From Methylohalobius crimeensis 10Ki (GTDB taxonomy: Bacteria > Pseudomonadota > Gammaproteobacteria > Methylococcales > Methylothermaceae), in NCBI RefSeq assembly GCF_000421465.1, contig NZ_ATXB01000002.1, forward strand, positions 62,001 through 126,000: a stretch of DNA of 64,000 bases, read 5' to 3'. This document shows, in pieces, positions 27,117 through 37,295 of the stretch. How positions within the stretch are numbered: position 1 is the first letter of the stretch; each line of letters starts with the position of its first letter. Under the pieces are notes generated by a model. It was not told the origin of the DNA, made no database searches, and saw nothing but the letters and a program-made list of their open reading frames with translations. A program made the translations under genes and the position numbers.

Positions 27117-27618
27117 CGACTGGCAAAGGTGGCAATTGGTGTAAATGTTGCAGATTGAAATCGTCCAGGAAACGGCCGGTGGTGGCGAATAGGGAGGGCC
27201 TGCCGGGAACTTCCTTGTGCCCCACTACGCGAATCCATTCCCGCGATTCCAGCGTACGCAGAATATTGGCGCTGACCGCCACCCCGCGGACCGCCTCGAT
27301 GTCGCCCCGGGTCACCGGCTGGCGGTAGGCGATGATAGCCAGGGTCTCCAGAAGCGCGCGGGAGTAACGCCCGACTTTCTCCGGAAACAGGCGTTCGACC
27401 CAGGGACCCATCTCCCGCCGCACTTGAAAGCGCCATCCCCCCGCCACGCGCGTCAACTCCAAGGCGCGTTCGGCGTAATCGGCGGCCAATTCGGCCAGCA
27501 CCGCCTCCAGCTCCGCCTTTTCAACCCCCTCGTCCGCCAACAGCGAAAGCAGCTGGGCGGTATCCAAAGGTTCGGGAGAAGCCAGCAGCAGCGCCTCGAC
27601 GATTCGCTTTAAAGTCAT
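27064..27618 (-). CDS. scpB: Segregation and condensation protein B
   Basis: 184 residues with two winged-helix domains: the first from VEALLLASPEPLDTAQLLSLL, the second around LLETLAIIAYRQPVTRGDIEAVRGVAVSANILRTL and KEVPGRPSLFATTGRFLDDF. It binds ScpA in the SMC condensin complex. The ATG overlaps the scpA stop (ATGA). The C-terminus is acidic and overlaps the rluB start. Confidence 0.94.
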   Translation of the reverse strand: MTLKRIVEALLLASPEPLDTAQLLSLLADEGVEKAELEAVLAELAADYAERALELTRVAGGWRFQVRREMGPWVERLFPEKVGRYSRALLETLAIIAYRQPVTRGDIEAVRGVAVSANILRTLESREWIRVVGHKEVPGRPSLFATTGRFLDDFNLQHLHQLPPLPVDEEEQTDAPASTPDAHT

Positions 27619-28397
27619 CGCGTTTTGACTGTGAGCGGAGCCAGAGGTTCGCCTTGGAGAATTTCCACCAATCCCTCCCGGCACAACTCCAGCAAGGCGA
27701 GGAAAGTCACCACCATGCCGGCGCGCCCCTCGGCGGGATCGAACAAGTTTTCGAACGCCAATTCCCGATCGGCGCGGAGCCGGTCCAGGACGCCTCCCAT
27801 CCGCTCGCGCACCGACAGCGCTTCACGCTCGATGGTATGACTTTTCAGTTGCTCGGCCCGAACCAGGACCCGATGGAACGCTTCGGCCAAATCCTCCAGG
27901 GAAACCGGGGGATAGCTTGGCGGCCGCGGGGGGAGATGGGGTTCCACGTTAACCGGGTGAATATCCCGTGCCATCCGGGGCAACGCATCCAAATCCCGGG
28001 CGGCCTGCTGGAATTTCTCGTATTCCTTGAGCCGGCGCACCAGTTCGGCGCGGGGATCTTCCTCCTCGGCCTCGTCCGATTCTTGCCGCGGGAGAAGGAG
28101 GCGCGACTTGATTTCCGCCAATAGCGCCGCCATGAACAAATATTCGGCGGCCAATTCGATTTTGAGTTCCTCCATCAGGGCGATGTATTCCAGATATTGC
28201 TCGATCACCTGACTGATGGAGACGGCCATGATGTCCAAATTTCGGCGCCGGATCAAATAGAGCAAAAGGTCCAGCGGCCCTTCGAAGGTTTCCTCCAGAA
28301 TCACGCGCAGCGCGTCGGGCGGGATATAGAGATTCTCGGGAAGTTCCGTGACCGGCTCGCCGAGAACCGTGGCCAGCGGAGTCGCTATCTCGCTCAT
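27615..28397 (-). CDS. scpA: Segregation and condensation protein A
   Basis: 260 residues, kleisin of the SMC complex. FEGPLDLLLYLIRRRNLDIMAVSISQVIEQY is the conserved N-terminal SMC-neck binding helix pair, and the C-terminal winged helix ends with VTFLALLELCREGLVEILQGEPLAPL. Its ATG at 28397 overlaps the stop of the protease gene (ATGA). A gammaproteobacterium with ScpAB should use an SMC protein rather than only MukBEF; no smc gene lies here. Confidence 0.94.
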   Translation of the reverse strand: MSEIATPLATVLGEPVTELPENLYIPPDALRVILEETFEGPLDLLLYLIRRRNLDIMAVSISQVIEQYLEYIALMEELKIELAAEYLFMAALLAEIKSRLLLPRQESDEAEEEDPRAELVRRLKEYEKFQQAARDLDALPRMARDIHPVNVEPHLPPRPPSYPPVSLEDLAEAFHRVLVRAEQLKSHTIEREALSVRERMGGVLDRLRADRELAFENLFDPAEGRAGMVVTFLALLELCREGLVEILQGEPLAPLTVKTR

Positions 28398-29044
28398 GCC
28401 AGCCCGGCCAAGCCGAAAAAGACGCCCTGCAGAGAAAAAATCACCGGCCCCAAAATCCGCCCCAGGGCTCCGGTCACCAACAGCAACAACAAGATGGGCA
28501 GGCCGTAAGGCTCCAAGTGGGCCACCTTCACCGACCACCGGGTCGGCAAGATCCCCGCCAGCACGCGTCCGCCGTCCAACGGCGGGACCGGCAAGAGATT
28601 AAGCACCATCAGAACCAGATTGAAGAAAATCCCCGCCGCCCCCATGTAGATCAGCGGCAAGGAGATATAGGACCATTCCAGCCATACTCCCAGCTTGGCC
28701 AGCAGCGACCATCCCAGGGCCATCAGCAAATTGGCGCCGGGACCGGCCAAGGCGACGAGGGCCATATCCCGCTTGGGCCGATGCAGCTTTCCGAAATCCA
28801 CCGGCACCGGCTTGGCCCAGCCGAAGATGAAGCCGCCCAAAAGCAGCATGATCAAAGGGACCGCCACGGTGCCCACCGGATCGATGTGTTTGAGCGGATT
28901 GACGCTCAGGCGCCCCAAGCGTTTGGCGGTATCGTCCCCGAACCACCGGGCCGCCACCCCGTGGGCGACCTCGTGCAAGGTGATGGCGAACAAAATCGGC
29001 AATACCCAGACGGAAATTTTCTGGGCCAAGGTCAAACTTTCCAT
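28394..29044 (-). CDS. Site-2 protease family membrane metalloprotease (M50)
   Basis: About 216 residues, six hydrophobic segments. The zinc motif HEVAHG lies in the first helix (LFAITLHEVAHGVAARWFGD), and the third ligand motif is NLLPVPPLDGGRVL. It belongs to the short M50 group without PDZ domain, often found next to scpA. The substrate is unknown. The ATG at 29044 is chosen because it begins a well-conserved MESLTLAQK start and is preceded by GAGCGAGA. Confidence 0.86.
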   Translation of the reverse strand: MESLTLAQKISVWVLPILFAITLHEVAHGVAARWFGDDTAKRLGRLSVNPLKHIDPVGTVAVPLIMLLLGGFIFGWAKPVPVDFGKLHRPKRDMALVALAGPGANLLMALGWSLLAKLGVWLEWSYISLPLIYMGAAGIFFNLVLMVLNLLPVPPLDGGRVLAGILPTRWSVKVAHLEPYGLPILLLLLVTGALGRILGPVIFSLQGVFFGLAGLA

Positions 29045-29066
29045 TCTCGCTCCACGGCTATTGCGG

Positions 29067-29696
29067 CTATCCCAACAAGGCTTCCAATTTGTCCCGGCCC
29101 TTGCCGTAACGGACAATTTCCGGCAGGTCGTCGGTCATAATGATGACAGTGGTGGGTTCATAAGGCACGATCCCGGCATCGATCACCAACTCCACCTGCT
29201 TTTCCAGGTGCTGGCGGATCTCCTCCGGATCTTCCAGGGCGTGTTCCTCTCCGGGCGGGATCAAGGTAGTCGTGAACAAGGGCTCGTCCAATTCGGCCAG
29301 CAGGGCCTGGGCGATAGGATGATCGGGCACGCGGATGCCCACCGTCTTGCGGCTGGGATGCTGCAGGCGCCGGGGCACTTCGCGGGTGGCCCTGAGCACG
29401 AAAGTATAGGGCCCCGAGGTCAAAGCCTTGATCAAACGGTGCGCTTCATTGCTCAGACGCACGAACTGGGATACGTGGGACAGGTCCCGGCATATGAGCG
29501 TGAAATTGTGCTTCTCCCCCAATTGACGGATCCGCCGAATCCGCGCCAGGGCCCGCTTGTCGTCGACCCGACAGGCCAGAGCATAGGAGGAATCGGTGGG
29601 ATAGACGATCACGCCTCCCTCCCGGAGGATGTCCACCGCCCGCCGAATCAAGCGCGGCTGGGGGGTTTCGGGATGAATCTGAAAATACTGCGCCAT
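29067..29696 (-). CDS. yciO: YciO/TsaC-family threonylcarbamoyl-AMP synthase-like protein
   Basis: About 209 residues of the YrdC/YciO fold. VDILREGGVIVYPTDSSYALACR is the N-terminal signature, with IRQLGEKHNFTLICRDLSHVSQFV, GPYTFVLRATREVPRRL and VGIRVPDHPIAQALL. The beginning MAQYFQIHPETPQPRLI matches YciO proteins. YciO-type members have weak or no TsaC activity in some species, so the role in t6A synthesis is uncertain. TsaB is encoded 160 bp upstream on the same strand. Confidence 0.87.
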   Translation of the reverse strand: MAQYFQIHPETPQPRLIRRAVDILREGGVIVYPTDSSYALACRVDDKRALARIRRIRQLGEKHNFTLICRDLSHVSQFVRLSNEAHRLIKALTSGPYTFVLRATREVPRRLQHPSRKTVGIRVPDHPIAQALLAELDEPLFTTTLIPPGEEHALEDPEEIRQHLEKQVELVIDAGIVPYEPTTVIIMTDDLPEIVRYGKGRDKLEALLG

Positions 29697-29858
29697 GGAA
29701 TAGGTCATGCAATGGTCACTCGCATCCGCGCGGGGTAAGGGAGGCATCAATGCCAATCGGGCCCCTACTTTGTTTGCTCTCCTACCCGCGGGACAAGAGC
29801 AACGTATGGAGAACGATCAGCCTTATAGAATAACACTTCTTTCAACAGGTGAATATAT

Positions 29859-30725
29859 TTAACCGGTTGTCTGGCCGGTTTGCGCCGCTTTCGCCACCCG
29901 ATCGCGCAAATACACCGGCAATGCCTGCTCCGGCGCCACGGCTTTACCGCTCGCCAGCGCCTCCACCGCCAACCGGGCCACCCCTTCGGCCCGGGGCAGC
30001 CGCTCCGGCCATACCTGAACCAACCGCTGCGCTCCCACCCGCCGGGTCAACACCTCACCGTAAGTCTCCCAGCCGGGGCCGATGCCGACCCCCCCGACAT
30101 CAGCCGGAATCGACACCCTCTCAGGGGCGATTACCGAGTTAGGGACAACGGCATCAAGGAGCCCGGGAAGGTGGGTTTCGGGGTCTTCGCCGCAAGGATG
30201 CGGCGATGAAGCCCCCACGGACGGGTTTTGATGCTTCGCCTTCCTGGCTTCGCACATTTGCGCACTGAAGTGCGTCCAACCTGGCTGTCCTGCCAGGTTG
30301 TCGGCGTCCCCGAAACCCACCTTCCCGGGCTCCCACCGCCGTCGATATATTCCCCAATACACCTCCCCCATGCGCGCATCCAGCGCGGCCAAGGCGCAAT
30401 CGGCCGCCCCTTCGTCGAATACCTGCCAAGCCAACGCCGCCAAGGTCGACACCGGCGCCACCGGCAAATCCGCCCCGAACGCCAGCCCTTGAATCACCCC
30501 GGCCGCGATGCGAAGCCCGGTGAAGGACCCGGGGCCGCGCCCGAAGGCCAAACCATCCAGCGCGGACAACGTCAGTCCCGCTTCCGCCAGCAACGCCTCC
30601 GCCATGGGCAGGATCAAATGGGTATGCCGGCGCGGCGCCACCTGGAACCGCTCTTCCACCGCCCCGTCCAAATACAGCGCCGCCGAACACGCCTCGGTGG
30701 CGGTTTCAATCGCCAGAATCCGCAT
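29859..30725 (-). CDS. tsaB: tRNA threonylcarbamoyladenosine biosynthesis protein TsaB, with in-frame insertion
   Basis: 288 residues instead of about 230. The N-terminal ASKHA part is typical ([55 protein letters not shown]), as is the C-terminal part (GIGPGWETY...[12 protein letters not shown]). Residues about 131-190 have no counterpart in TsaB and are translated from a palindromic element inserted in frame. The insertion falls in the variable region before the C-terminal lobe, so the protein may still work with TsaD and TsaE. The ATG at 30725 has GGAGCG upstream and overlaps the helicase stop by 20 bases. Confidence 0.88.
   Translation of the reverse strand: MRILAIETATEACSAALYLDGAVEERFQVAPRRHTHLILPMAEALLAEAGLTLSALDGLAFGRGPGSFTGLRIAAGVIQGLAFGADLPVAPVSTLAALAWQVFDEGAADCALAALDARMGEVYWGIYRRRWEPGKVGFGDADNLAGQPGWTHFSAQMCEARKAKHQNPSVGASSPHPCGEDPETHLPGLLDAVVPNSVIAPERVSIPADVGGVGIGPGWETYGEVLTRRVGAQRLVQVWPERLPRAEGVARLAVEALASGKAVAPEQALPVYLRDRVAKAAQTGQTTG
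30158..30333. mobile_element. MITE-like element inside tsaB
   Basis: A 176-bp segment is bounded by perfect 26-bp terminal inverted repeats (30158-30183 beginning GGAGCCCGGGAAGG, and 30308-30333). Internal hairpins include CGCCGC-AAGGAT-GCGGCG near 30189 and CGCACTGAAGTGCG near 30261. It encodes no protein of its own, yet stays open in the tsaB frame. No clear target-site duplication is visible beyond one possible base. Confidence 0.8.
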
Positions 30726-32676
30726 AAAATCGCTCCACATCGGTCAAATCCCGGGTGACGGGCATGGGCGGCAAGCTTTCCAAAAAGACCTTGCCGTATG
30801 CCTTTCCCGTCACCCGGGGATCGCACAAAACCAAGACGCCCCGATCCCCGCTACCGCGGATCAACCGCCCCGCCCCCTGCTTGAGCGTGATCGCCGCCGC
30901 CGGCACCTGGTAATCGGGAAAGGGATGATGGCCGCGCCGGCGCAGACTCGCCAATTTGGCCTGAAACACCGGATCGGAAGGCGCGGCGAACGGCAATTTA
31001 TCGATCACCACACACGCCAGCGCCGATCCCGGCACGTCCACCCCTTCCCAGAAACTGCTGGTGCCCAACAGCACCGCGTTGCCCAACTCCCGGAACCGCG
31101 CCAACAGCACCGCCTTGGGCGCCTGTCCCTGAACCAGCAGGGGGAACGGCAGATCCTCCAGCAGCCCCGCCGCCTCCGCCAGGGCCCGGTGGCTGGTGAA
31201 CAGCAGAAACGCCCGCCCCCCGCTGGCGTGCAATACCGGCCGCACCGCGGCCGCCACGCGGGAAGTGTAATCGGACGCCGACGGCGCAGGCATTCCGGGG
31301 GGCAAATAAAACAAAGCCTGCCTGGCGTAGTCGAACGGACTGGGCCAGAGGCGGGTTTCCGCGGACTTTTCGGTCAGCCCCAACTGATCGAGAAAATGAT
31401 CGAACCGGCCGGCCACGCTCAGCGTGGCGGAGGTAAACACCCAAGCCGCGCCGGAGGTTTTCCGGTAACCGCCGAACGACCCCGCCACGTCCAGAGGCGT
31501 CGCGTGGAGGGCGAAGCGGCGCTGACCGGCATCGAACCAGCGCACCCACTCCGGTTCTTCCGGGGCATCCGCCCACTCCCCCGCCACCCATTTCTCCAAC
31601 CGCCCGCCCAGGCGTTGACTGCGCTGCCAGCACAACTCCAAACCGTGACTGGCCCCCGCCAGCGGCGCCAAGGCGTCGTTGACCGCGGCCAAGGCTTGAC
31701 GCAGCTGCTGCAGACAATCCATCACTTCCGGAAACGCCTCCAACTCGACCCCGGCGCCGCGACCCGGCGCCCGGGCAAACACGCCTTGGACCCGGTCCAA
31801 CCGCTGCTTCAGATAAAGCAAGGCCTGTTGGGTCGGCGGCGAAGCCAATTCCGCCTGCTGGAGCTCCACCGCCGCATCCCGAATCAATTCCTGAATCTGG
31901 CGCGAGGAGACACTGTCCCCTAAAAAACGGGCGGCGATTTCGGCGAACTGATGGGCTTCGTCCACCACCACCGCAGCCGCCTCCGGCAACAGCTCGCCCA
32001 AGCCATCCTCGCGCAGCGCCCAGTCGGCGCACAGAAGGTGATGATTGATCACCACTAGATCCGCCTCCTGCGCCCGGCGGCGTGCCTTGAGCAGAAAGCA
32101 GTCGTTGACGAAGGGGCACGACTGCCCGAGACAACTATCCTCGGTGGAAGTCAGCGCCGGCCATCCCCACCAATTCTCAGGGAGCTCGGCCATCTCGGCG
32201 ACGTCCCCCACCTCGGTCACATCCGTCCAGCGCCTCACCCGAGTCAGATCGTGCAGCTCCGACTCGCTGCGCATCATGTCCGCCGCCAGGGTTTGCTCGA
32301 GACGGTAATGGCACAGATAATTGCCCCGCCCCTTGAGCTGGGCCACCTGCACCGGGCGCCGCAAAGCCTTCAACAGCAAGGGCAGATCCTTGAGAAACAA
32401 CTGATCCTGGAGATTGCGGCTGCCGGTGGAAACCAGCACCTGCAGGCCCGACAGCAGCGCCGGCACCAGATAGGCGAAGGTCTTGCCGGTCCCGGTGCCG
32501 GCTTCCGCCACCAGAATGCCGCCGTCGGCGACGACCCGGGCCACCGCCTCGGCCATCTCCACCTGAGACTGGCGCGGTCGGTAACGATCGATCAGGCGGG
32601 CCAAGGGCCCTTCGGGCCCGAATACCTGGTTTAGAGCTTGCTTCGAGGAAGGGGCCGCACTACTCTCCGGGGGCAT
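30706..32676 (-). CDS. yoaA: YoaA/DinG-type ATP-dependent DNA helicase
   Basis: 656 residues, superfamily 2 XPD-like helicase. Walker A is [20 protein letters not shown]. Four Fe-S cysteines lie in NYLCHYRLE and [15 protein letters not shown]. Walker B is [12 protein letters not shown], and motif VI is [16 protein letters not shown]. YoaA acts in repair of replication forks with HolC in E. coli. It is upstream of tsaB and overlaps it, a frequent arrangement. The length and Fe-S pattern fit YoaA better than full-length DinG. Confidence 0.92.
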   Translation of the reverse strand: MPPESSAAPSSKQALNQVFGPEGPLARLIDRYRPRQSQVEMAEAVARVVADGGILVAEAGTGTGKTFAYLVPALLSGLQVLVSTGSRNLQDQLFLKDLPLLLKALRRPVQVAQLKGRGNYLCHYRLEQTLAADMMRSESELHDLTRVRRWTDVTEVGDVAEMAELPENWWGWPALTSTEDSCLGQSCPFVNDCFLLKARRRAQEADLVVINHHLLCADWALREDGLGELLPEAAAVVVDEAHQFAEIAARFLGDSVSSRQIQELIRDAAVELQQAELASPPTQQALLYLKQRLDRVQGVFARAPGRGAGVELEAFPEVMDCLQQLRQALAAVNDALAPLAGASHGLELCWQRSQRLGGRLEKWVAGEWADAPEEPEWVRWFDAGQRRFALHATPLDVAGSFGGYRKTSGAAWVFTSATLSVAGRFDHFLDQLGLTEKSAETRLWPSPFDYARQALFYLPPGMPAPSASDYTSRVAAAVRPVLHASGGRAFLLFTSHRALAEAAGLLEDLPFPLLVQGQAPKAVLLARFRELGNAVLLGTSSFWEGVDVPGSALACVVIDKLPFAAPSDPVFQAKLASLRRRGHHPFPDYQVPAAAITLKQGAGRLIRGSGDRGVLVLCDPRVTGKAYGKVFLESLPPMPVTRDLTDVERFYADSGD

Positions 32677-32784
32677 GGTTTCGGCAAGACGGATATTATT
32701 AAACCGATAACTTTACCACAGCCCTTTCCTGCCGGCGGGGGTTCCTGCCGCAGGTTGGATTGCCCGAGGAACGGTCCCCTTCAT

Positions 32785-33027
32785 TCAACTGCCCCCAGAT
32801 TTGTCACGCCTTACTTGACCCGAAACCTGTTGCCGAACTTTCGCCAACGGGACGTATTGCTTCGCATATCGATTCAAACTGCCATCGAGCTCCTCGGCCG
32901 GTTCGATACGTATCTTATTGTCTTCAGCGACTATCCTGACCATGTCGGTTTTGAGCAAGTCACGCACCGCTTTGGGTAAGGTTATTCGCCCTTTGGATGA
33001 GATCTTGACGATTTTTTCAAACGCCAT
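32785..33027 (-). CDS. AbrB/SpoVT-type DNA-binding protein
   Basis: 80 residues with an N-terminal swapped-hairpin AbrB domain (VKISSKGRITLPKAVRDLL) and a polar C-terminal tail. Proteins like this are either antitoxins (MazE/VapB-like) or transition-state regulators. No toxin gene adjoins it. It is divergent from cas3 with only 69 bp between the starts, so it could autoregulate and control the cas operon. Confidence 0.78.
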   Translation of the reverse strand: MAFEKIVKISSKGRITLPKAVRDLLKTDMVRIVAEDNKIRIEPAEELDGSLNRYAKQYVPLAKVRQQVSGQVRRDKSGGS

Positions 33028-33096
33028 TTGCTTATCTTGTTCCGGTCAAGAAGCAAAATAATCCTGATCAACATACATTACTGAGAAATTTGATAG

Positions 33097-35742
33097 ATGA
33101 CTACAATTGAGAATTTAAAGTGCATCTTCTGGGGGAAATTCCAAAAAAACGGTCCTTCCTGCTTACCCCTTGCAGCACACTGCTTGGATGTAGCCATGAC
33201 TTTCCATAAACTCGTTGAGTTGGCCGGGATTCGGCGAAGTTTAGAACTTGCTGCTGGAAGAGCACTCTGTGGACTGGATTTTGAACGATTGGCGGTCTTC
33301 GCCATGCTTCACGATGTGGGCAAAGCCAACCTGGGCTTTCAGTTCAAGGTCTTTGATCCTAAGTCGCGACGGGCCGGTCATATTCGAGAGCTAGCGCCGC
33401 TGTTTGAAGAACAAACACTCAATCATAGATTCGCGCAAGCCTTGGACATTGAAGCGCTGTTTCCCTGGGTGGATACCGATCATCCTGAAATACTGGAAAG
33501 CCTGCTTCTAGCAACCTGGTCTCACCACGGCCAGCCCCTTTGTTTCAAAGGCGAACAAACAGGTAACTATTTCCTTGCCAAAACCGAATGGTGGCAGCCT
33601 AAGAGAGGTTGGAACCCCTTCACGGAGGTTGCAAATCTGATGGAGCAGGCACGTAAGGTTTTTCCTCGTGCCTTCGCCCCCTCTGGAATACCGCTGCCCG
33701 CCGAGCCCCGCTTCCACCATCTTTTTGCAGGACTGGTGATGCTCGCCGACTGGCTAGGTTCCCACCCGGCTCATTTCCCCATACAACGAATGGATCCTGT
33801 TAAACGATCCTATCAAAACCGGGAAATCATTCCCGGTATGCTCAAAGGAATTGGATTGGATACGACATACCTGCAGCATCATCTGGCTAAAGGACCCTGC
33901 ACATTTGAGGATCGGTTTAGATTTCCACCCCGGCCCCTCCAGAAACGGCTTCACGAATTGGATCCACATGACCCCACCACTTGTCTCCTCATCGCCGAGT
34001 CGGAAACTGGGTCAGGTAAAACCGAGGCAGCACTGGATTGGTTCTGCACATTGTTTTCGGCTGGATTAGTAGATGGTTTGTATTTCGCCCTTCCCACTCG
34101 TGTCGCCGCCCGTGAACTTTACGGACGTGTGAACGAAACCCTGGCGCGCTGGTTTCCCGAACCGGACAATCGCCCTGTAACAGTACTTGCGGTTCCCGGC
34201 TACGCTCAAGTGGACGGCCTACCACCCGAGCACATCTTGCCCGATGTTGACGCTGCCAATCTGTGGCAGGATGACGAAGATCTGCGACGCAGGGAGCGGA
34301 TCTGGGCTGCGGAACACCCCAAACGCTTTCTCGCAGCTACCGTAGCAGTAGGTACTGTCGACCAGGCCCTACTTTCCTGCGTCCAGTCCAAACACGCCCA
34401 TCTGCGTTCGGTATGCCTTGGCCGCAGCCTGTTGGTGGTGGATGAGGTCCACGCCTCGGACATCTACATGACCGCCTTACTGCGTCATCTCCTAAATCAT
34501 CACTTGGCGGTGGGCGGCCGCGCCTTGCTGCTTTCTGCCACCTTGGGTTCCCATGCTCGGACCGACTTGCTCCAAATGGATGGTGACAAATCAAAGCATC
34601 TTTCACTGGAGGCAGCCGAAGCCATAGATTATCCGGCACTCACCCTAGGCAGTGGCCAGACACTGAGCTGTGGACCGATACGAGAATCCAACCATAAAAC
34701 GGTAGAGTTCGAGCTAGTGCCTCATGCGTTTATCCCGGAGGCTATAGGCGAGCGGATCGCTTCAGCCCTGGATGGGGGTGCTAAGGTGTTGGTGGTGATG
34801 AACACTGTCTCCCGCGCCATTGCCCTTCAAAGAATCTTGGAAGAGCAAATGGATTCAAGCCATTTGTTCCGATGCCATGGAATCGTTTGCCCACACCACG
34901 GCCGTTTTGCCCCGGAAGATCGTTTGATCTTGGATAAATCGGTGAGCATGTGCCTTGGCAGGGACTCGTCTCCCGACGCTTTACTGCTCATTGGTACCCA
35001 AACCCTGGAGCAGAGTCTGGACATCGACGCGGATCTTTTGATCTCCGATCTCTGTCCCGCCGACGTGCTCCTTCAGCGGGTGGGTCGACTGCACCGTCAC
35101 CAACGCACTCGGCCTAGTGGATTCGAGACACCCCGGTGTCTGGTGTTAATCCCAGAACATGAGGATCTGGAAAACGCCTTGGACAATCATGGAAACGTTT
35201 TCGGCAACTACAAAGGCCTGGGGTATGGCAGTGTGTATGCGGACCTGCGTACCTTGGAACTCACCCAACGAGTACTGGCGGCCAGCCCGGCTGTGCAGAT
35301 CCCCACAGACAACCGCCGACTGGTAGAGGCAATCACCCACCCCGAGTCTCTGAAGTCCCTGACCAGCAACCGTTGGCTGCGGCATGCCCAAAATGTCGAA
35401 GGGGAAGGCTTGGCCAAGGAGCTCTCTGGAAACATGGTTCTGCTACCCTTTAATCAGTTGTTTGGAGAATTCGAATACCACGAAGCGAATAGCAAAGTGG
35501 CAACCCGCCTTGGTGTGGGCAATCTCGAAATAATGCTCGACCGCAAAGTCACCGGCCCTTTTGGCCAAGCACTCACGAAACTAGTCATCCCCGGCCATCT
35601 GGCTCCTGAGAAGCCAGTAGAAACGCTCAGTGTGACTTCCGCCTCGGCCAAAGAAATTTGTGTAAGCCTGCGCGATCAGCGCACCGGCAAAGATTGGCGG
35701 TATCGCTATACCCGCTTTGGTTTGGAAAAGGAGGACTCATGA
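33097..35742 (+). CDS. cas3: CRISPR-associated helicase-nuclease Cas3 (type I-E)
   Basis: 881 residues. The N-terminal HD nuclease domain has H28 (LAAHCLDVA) and the HD pair at 72-73 (MLHDVGK). The SF2 helicase part shows Walker A ETGSGKTEAA (Lys ~308), the DEVH box at ~449 (VVDEVHASDIY), SATLGSH, and motif VI LLQRVGRLHRH. It degrades target DNA after Cascade binding. It is the first gene of the cas operon and ends in an ATGA overlap with cas8e. The region is visibly less GC-rich than the flanking housekeeping genes. Confidence 0.95.
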   Translation: MTTIENLKCIFWGKFQKNGPSCLPLAAHCLDVAMTFHKLVELAGIRRSLELAAGRALCGLDFERLAVFAMLHDVGKANLGFQFKVFDPKSRRAGHIRELAPLFEEQTLNHRFAQALDIEALFPWVDTDHPEILESLLLATWSHHGQPLCFKGEQTGNYFLAKTEWWQPKRGWNPFTEVANLMEQARKVFPRAFAPSGIPLPAEPRFHHLFAGLVMLADWLGSHPAHFPIQRMDPVKRSYQNREIIPGMLKGIGLDTTYLQHHLAKGPCTFEDRFRFPPRPLQKRLHELDPHDPTTCLLIAESETGSGKTEAALDWFCTLFSAGLVDGLYFALPTRVAARELYGRVNETLARWFPEPDNRPVTVLAVPGYAQVDGLPPEHILPDVDAANLWQDDEDLRRRERIWAAEHPKRFLAATVAVGTVDQALLSCVQSKHAHLRSVCLGRSLLVVDEVHASDIYMTALLRHLLNHHLAVGGRALLLSATLGSHARTDLLQMDGDKSKHLSLEAAEAIDYPALTLGSGQTLSCGPIRESNHKTVEFELVPHAFIPEAIGERIASALDGGAKVLVVMNTVSRAIALQRILEEQMDSSHLFRCHGIVCPHHGRFAPEDRLILDKSVSMCLGRDSSPDALLLIGTQTLEQSLDIDADLLISDLCPADVLLQRVGRLHRHQRTRPSGFETPRCLVLIPEHEDLENALDNHGNVFGNYKGLGYGSVYADLRTLELTQRVLAASPAVQIPTDNRRLVEAITHPESLKSLTSNRWLRHAQNVEGEGLAKELSGNMVLLPFNQLFGEFEYHEANSKVATRLGVGNLEIMLDRKVTGPFGQALTKLVIPGHLAPEKPVETLSVTSASAKEICVSLRDQRTGKDWRYRYTRFGLEKEDS

Positions 35743-37295
35743 ATCTGCTTACCAACAACCTGCTGCGCGTCCAAACGGCAAAAGGTCTAACTTGGATGAA
35801 TCTGCCCGCCCTGCTCGCTGCCCTCGGCCGCGATAAAGTGGACAGCCTACCTGGATTACAGCGCCACCAAGAGGATGCCTTCCACGTTTTTCTCTGCTAT
35901 CTCGCCGCTTCCGTGCTAGCCAGACAAGGCGACAACGATCCGCTCCAGAGCGAGGACTATTGGCGCGACGGCTTGCGCGCTTTGGCCAAAGGTAACGATG
36001 ACGCCTGGTCACTGGTCGTGGAAGACTTAAGCCGGCCTGCCTTCATGCAGCCGCCCCTGCCCAAATCCGATCATGGACGTCTCAAACTTCAAGCGGAAAC
36101 CCCTGACGAATTGGATCTTCTACCCACCGCCAAGAATCACGACCTCAAACAGGCGCGTGCCTTCCTGCCAGAGTTAGACGAGTGGATCTACGCGCTGGTT
36201 AGTCTGCAGACTATGAGTGGATATTTCGGTCGTGGAAACCCGGGAATATCCCGCATGAATAGCGGATTCGGGAACCGCCCGGTGGTAGAAATCGTCCACA
36301 ACCGCCGCATAGGCCACCGATGGCGCGATGCAGTACAACGTCTTTTTCCACACCGTACCGAAACCCTGGCTAGTCCGTGGGGCTATGATCCAACAGGGCT
36401 GGTGTTGGTCTGGCTTCGGGAGTGGGACGGTAAAACCGGACTTGATTTAAAGACATTGGACCCGTTTTATCTGGAAATCTGCCGACGAGTGCGTCTCGGT
36501 TATCTGAATGAAGATACAATCTATGGGATGTGCATCACTACCGATCAACCGCGTATAGCTGCCAAGGAACTGAAAGGCCGTGTCGGGGATGCCTGGTTAC
36601 CCATCGATCTGGCCAACAAAAAGGGAGAAGCCGCCCTTACCGTTGGGCCAACCGGTATAACTTCAGAGCTTTTGCGACGTATTCTCTTTCACGATTCCCT
36701 CAAGCTGACGGAGCTTCATCAACCTATCCCTGAACGTCCAGGCGACGTGTGGCTATTAGTTTCCGTATTAGTGCGCGGACAGGGAACCACCGACGGCTTT
36801 TGCGAGAAGTGGATACCAATCCCTCATGCATTCCGCCGGCGCCTGTTCGGGCCACCCGAAAGACGCCAACCACTTGCAGCGCTTGCCAAAACTGCCATCG
36901 AATTCGCCGAACAAATGCAGAATCGCGTTCTGAAACCGGCAGTCTTTGCTTATCTGGAAGGCTCACCAGAAAAAATCCAGTTTGACCGCGATTCGGCCCA
37001 AGACTGGTGGGAAAAATCCCAACGTCGCTTCAATACCCTCTGGTCCGATGACTATTTTCCCTGGTTCTGGTCGGTACCCGAGGATTTCGATGAAGATGCA
37101 GCCCAACACGAGTGGATCGAGCGCCTGCGTAATCATGCTTTTGACGTACTCAACGAAACCAGTGAGGCCATGCCCGCTCATAGTGGGCGCCGCTGGCGTA
37201 GCCGCACCCAGGCCGAGGGCCGTTTTTGGGGGGCACTTTACCACTATTTCCCGCAATTAAAGGAGAATCGCCATGATACAGCCGCAGGTCTCTGA
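35739..37295 (+). CDS. casA: Cascade large subunit Cas8e (CasA/Cse1)
   Basis: 518 residues. The N-terminal LLTNNLLRVQT...TWMNLPALLAAL, PAFMQPPLP and SLQTMSGYFGRGNPGISRMNSG match the Cse1 family; GYFGRGN..GISRMN contains the loop region that reads the PAM. It recognises the PAM and recruits Cas3. The ATG at 35739 follows AAAGGAGGA and overlaps the cas3 stop. Its 3' end overlaps cse2 by 23 bases. Confidence 0.94.
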   Translation: MNLLTNNLLRVQTAKGLTWMNLPALLAALGRDKVDSLPGLQRHQEDAFHVFLCYLAASVLARQGDNDPLQSEDYWRDGLRALAKGNDDAWSLVVEDLSRPAFMQPPLPKSDHGRLKLQAETPDELDLLPTAKNHDLKQARAFLPELDEWIYALVSLQTMSGYFGRGNPGISRMNSGFGNRPVVEIVHNRRIGHRWRDAVQRLFPHRTETLASPWGYDPTGLVLVWLREWDGKTGLDLKTLDPFYLEICRRVRLGYLNEDTIYGMCITTDQPRIAAKELKGRVGDAWLPIDLANKKGEAALTVGPTGITSELLRRILFHDSLKLTELHQPIPERPGDVWLLVSVLVRGQGTTDGFCEKWIPIPHAFRRRLFGPPERRQPLAALAKTAIEFAEQMQNRVLKPAVFAYLEGSPEKIQFDRDSAQDWWEKSQRRFNTLWSDDYFPWFWSVPEDFDEDAAQHEWIERLRNHAFDVLNETSEAMPAHSGRRWRSRTQAEGRFWGALYHYFPQLKENRHDTAAGL

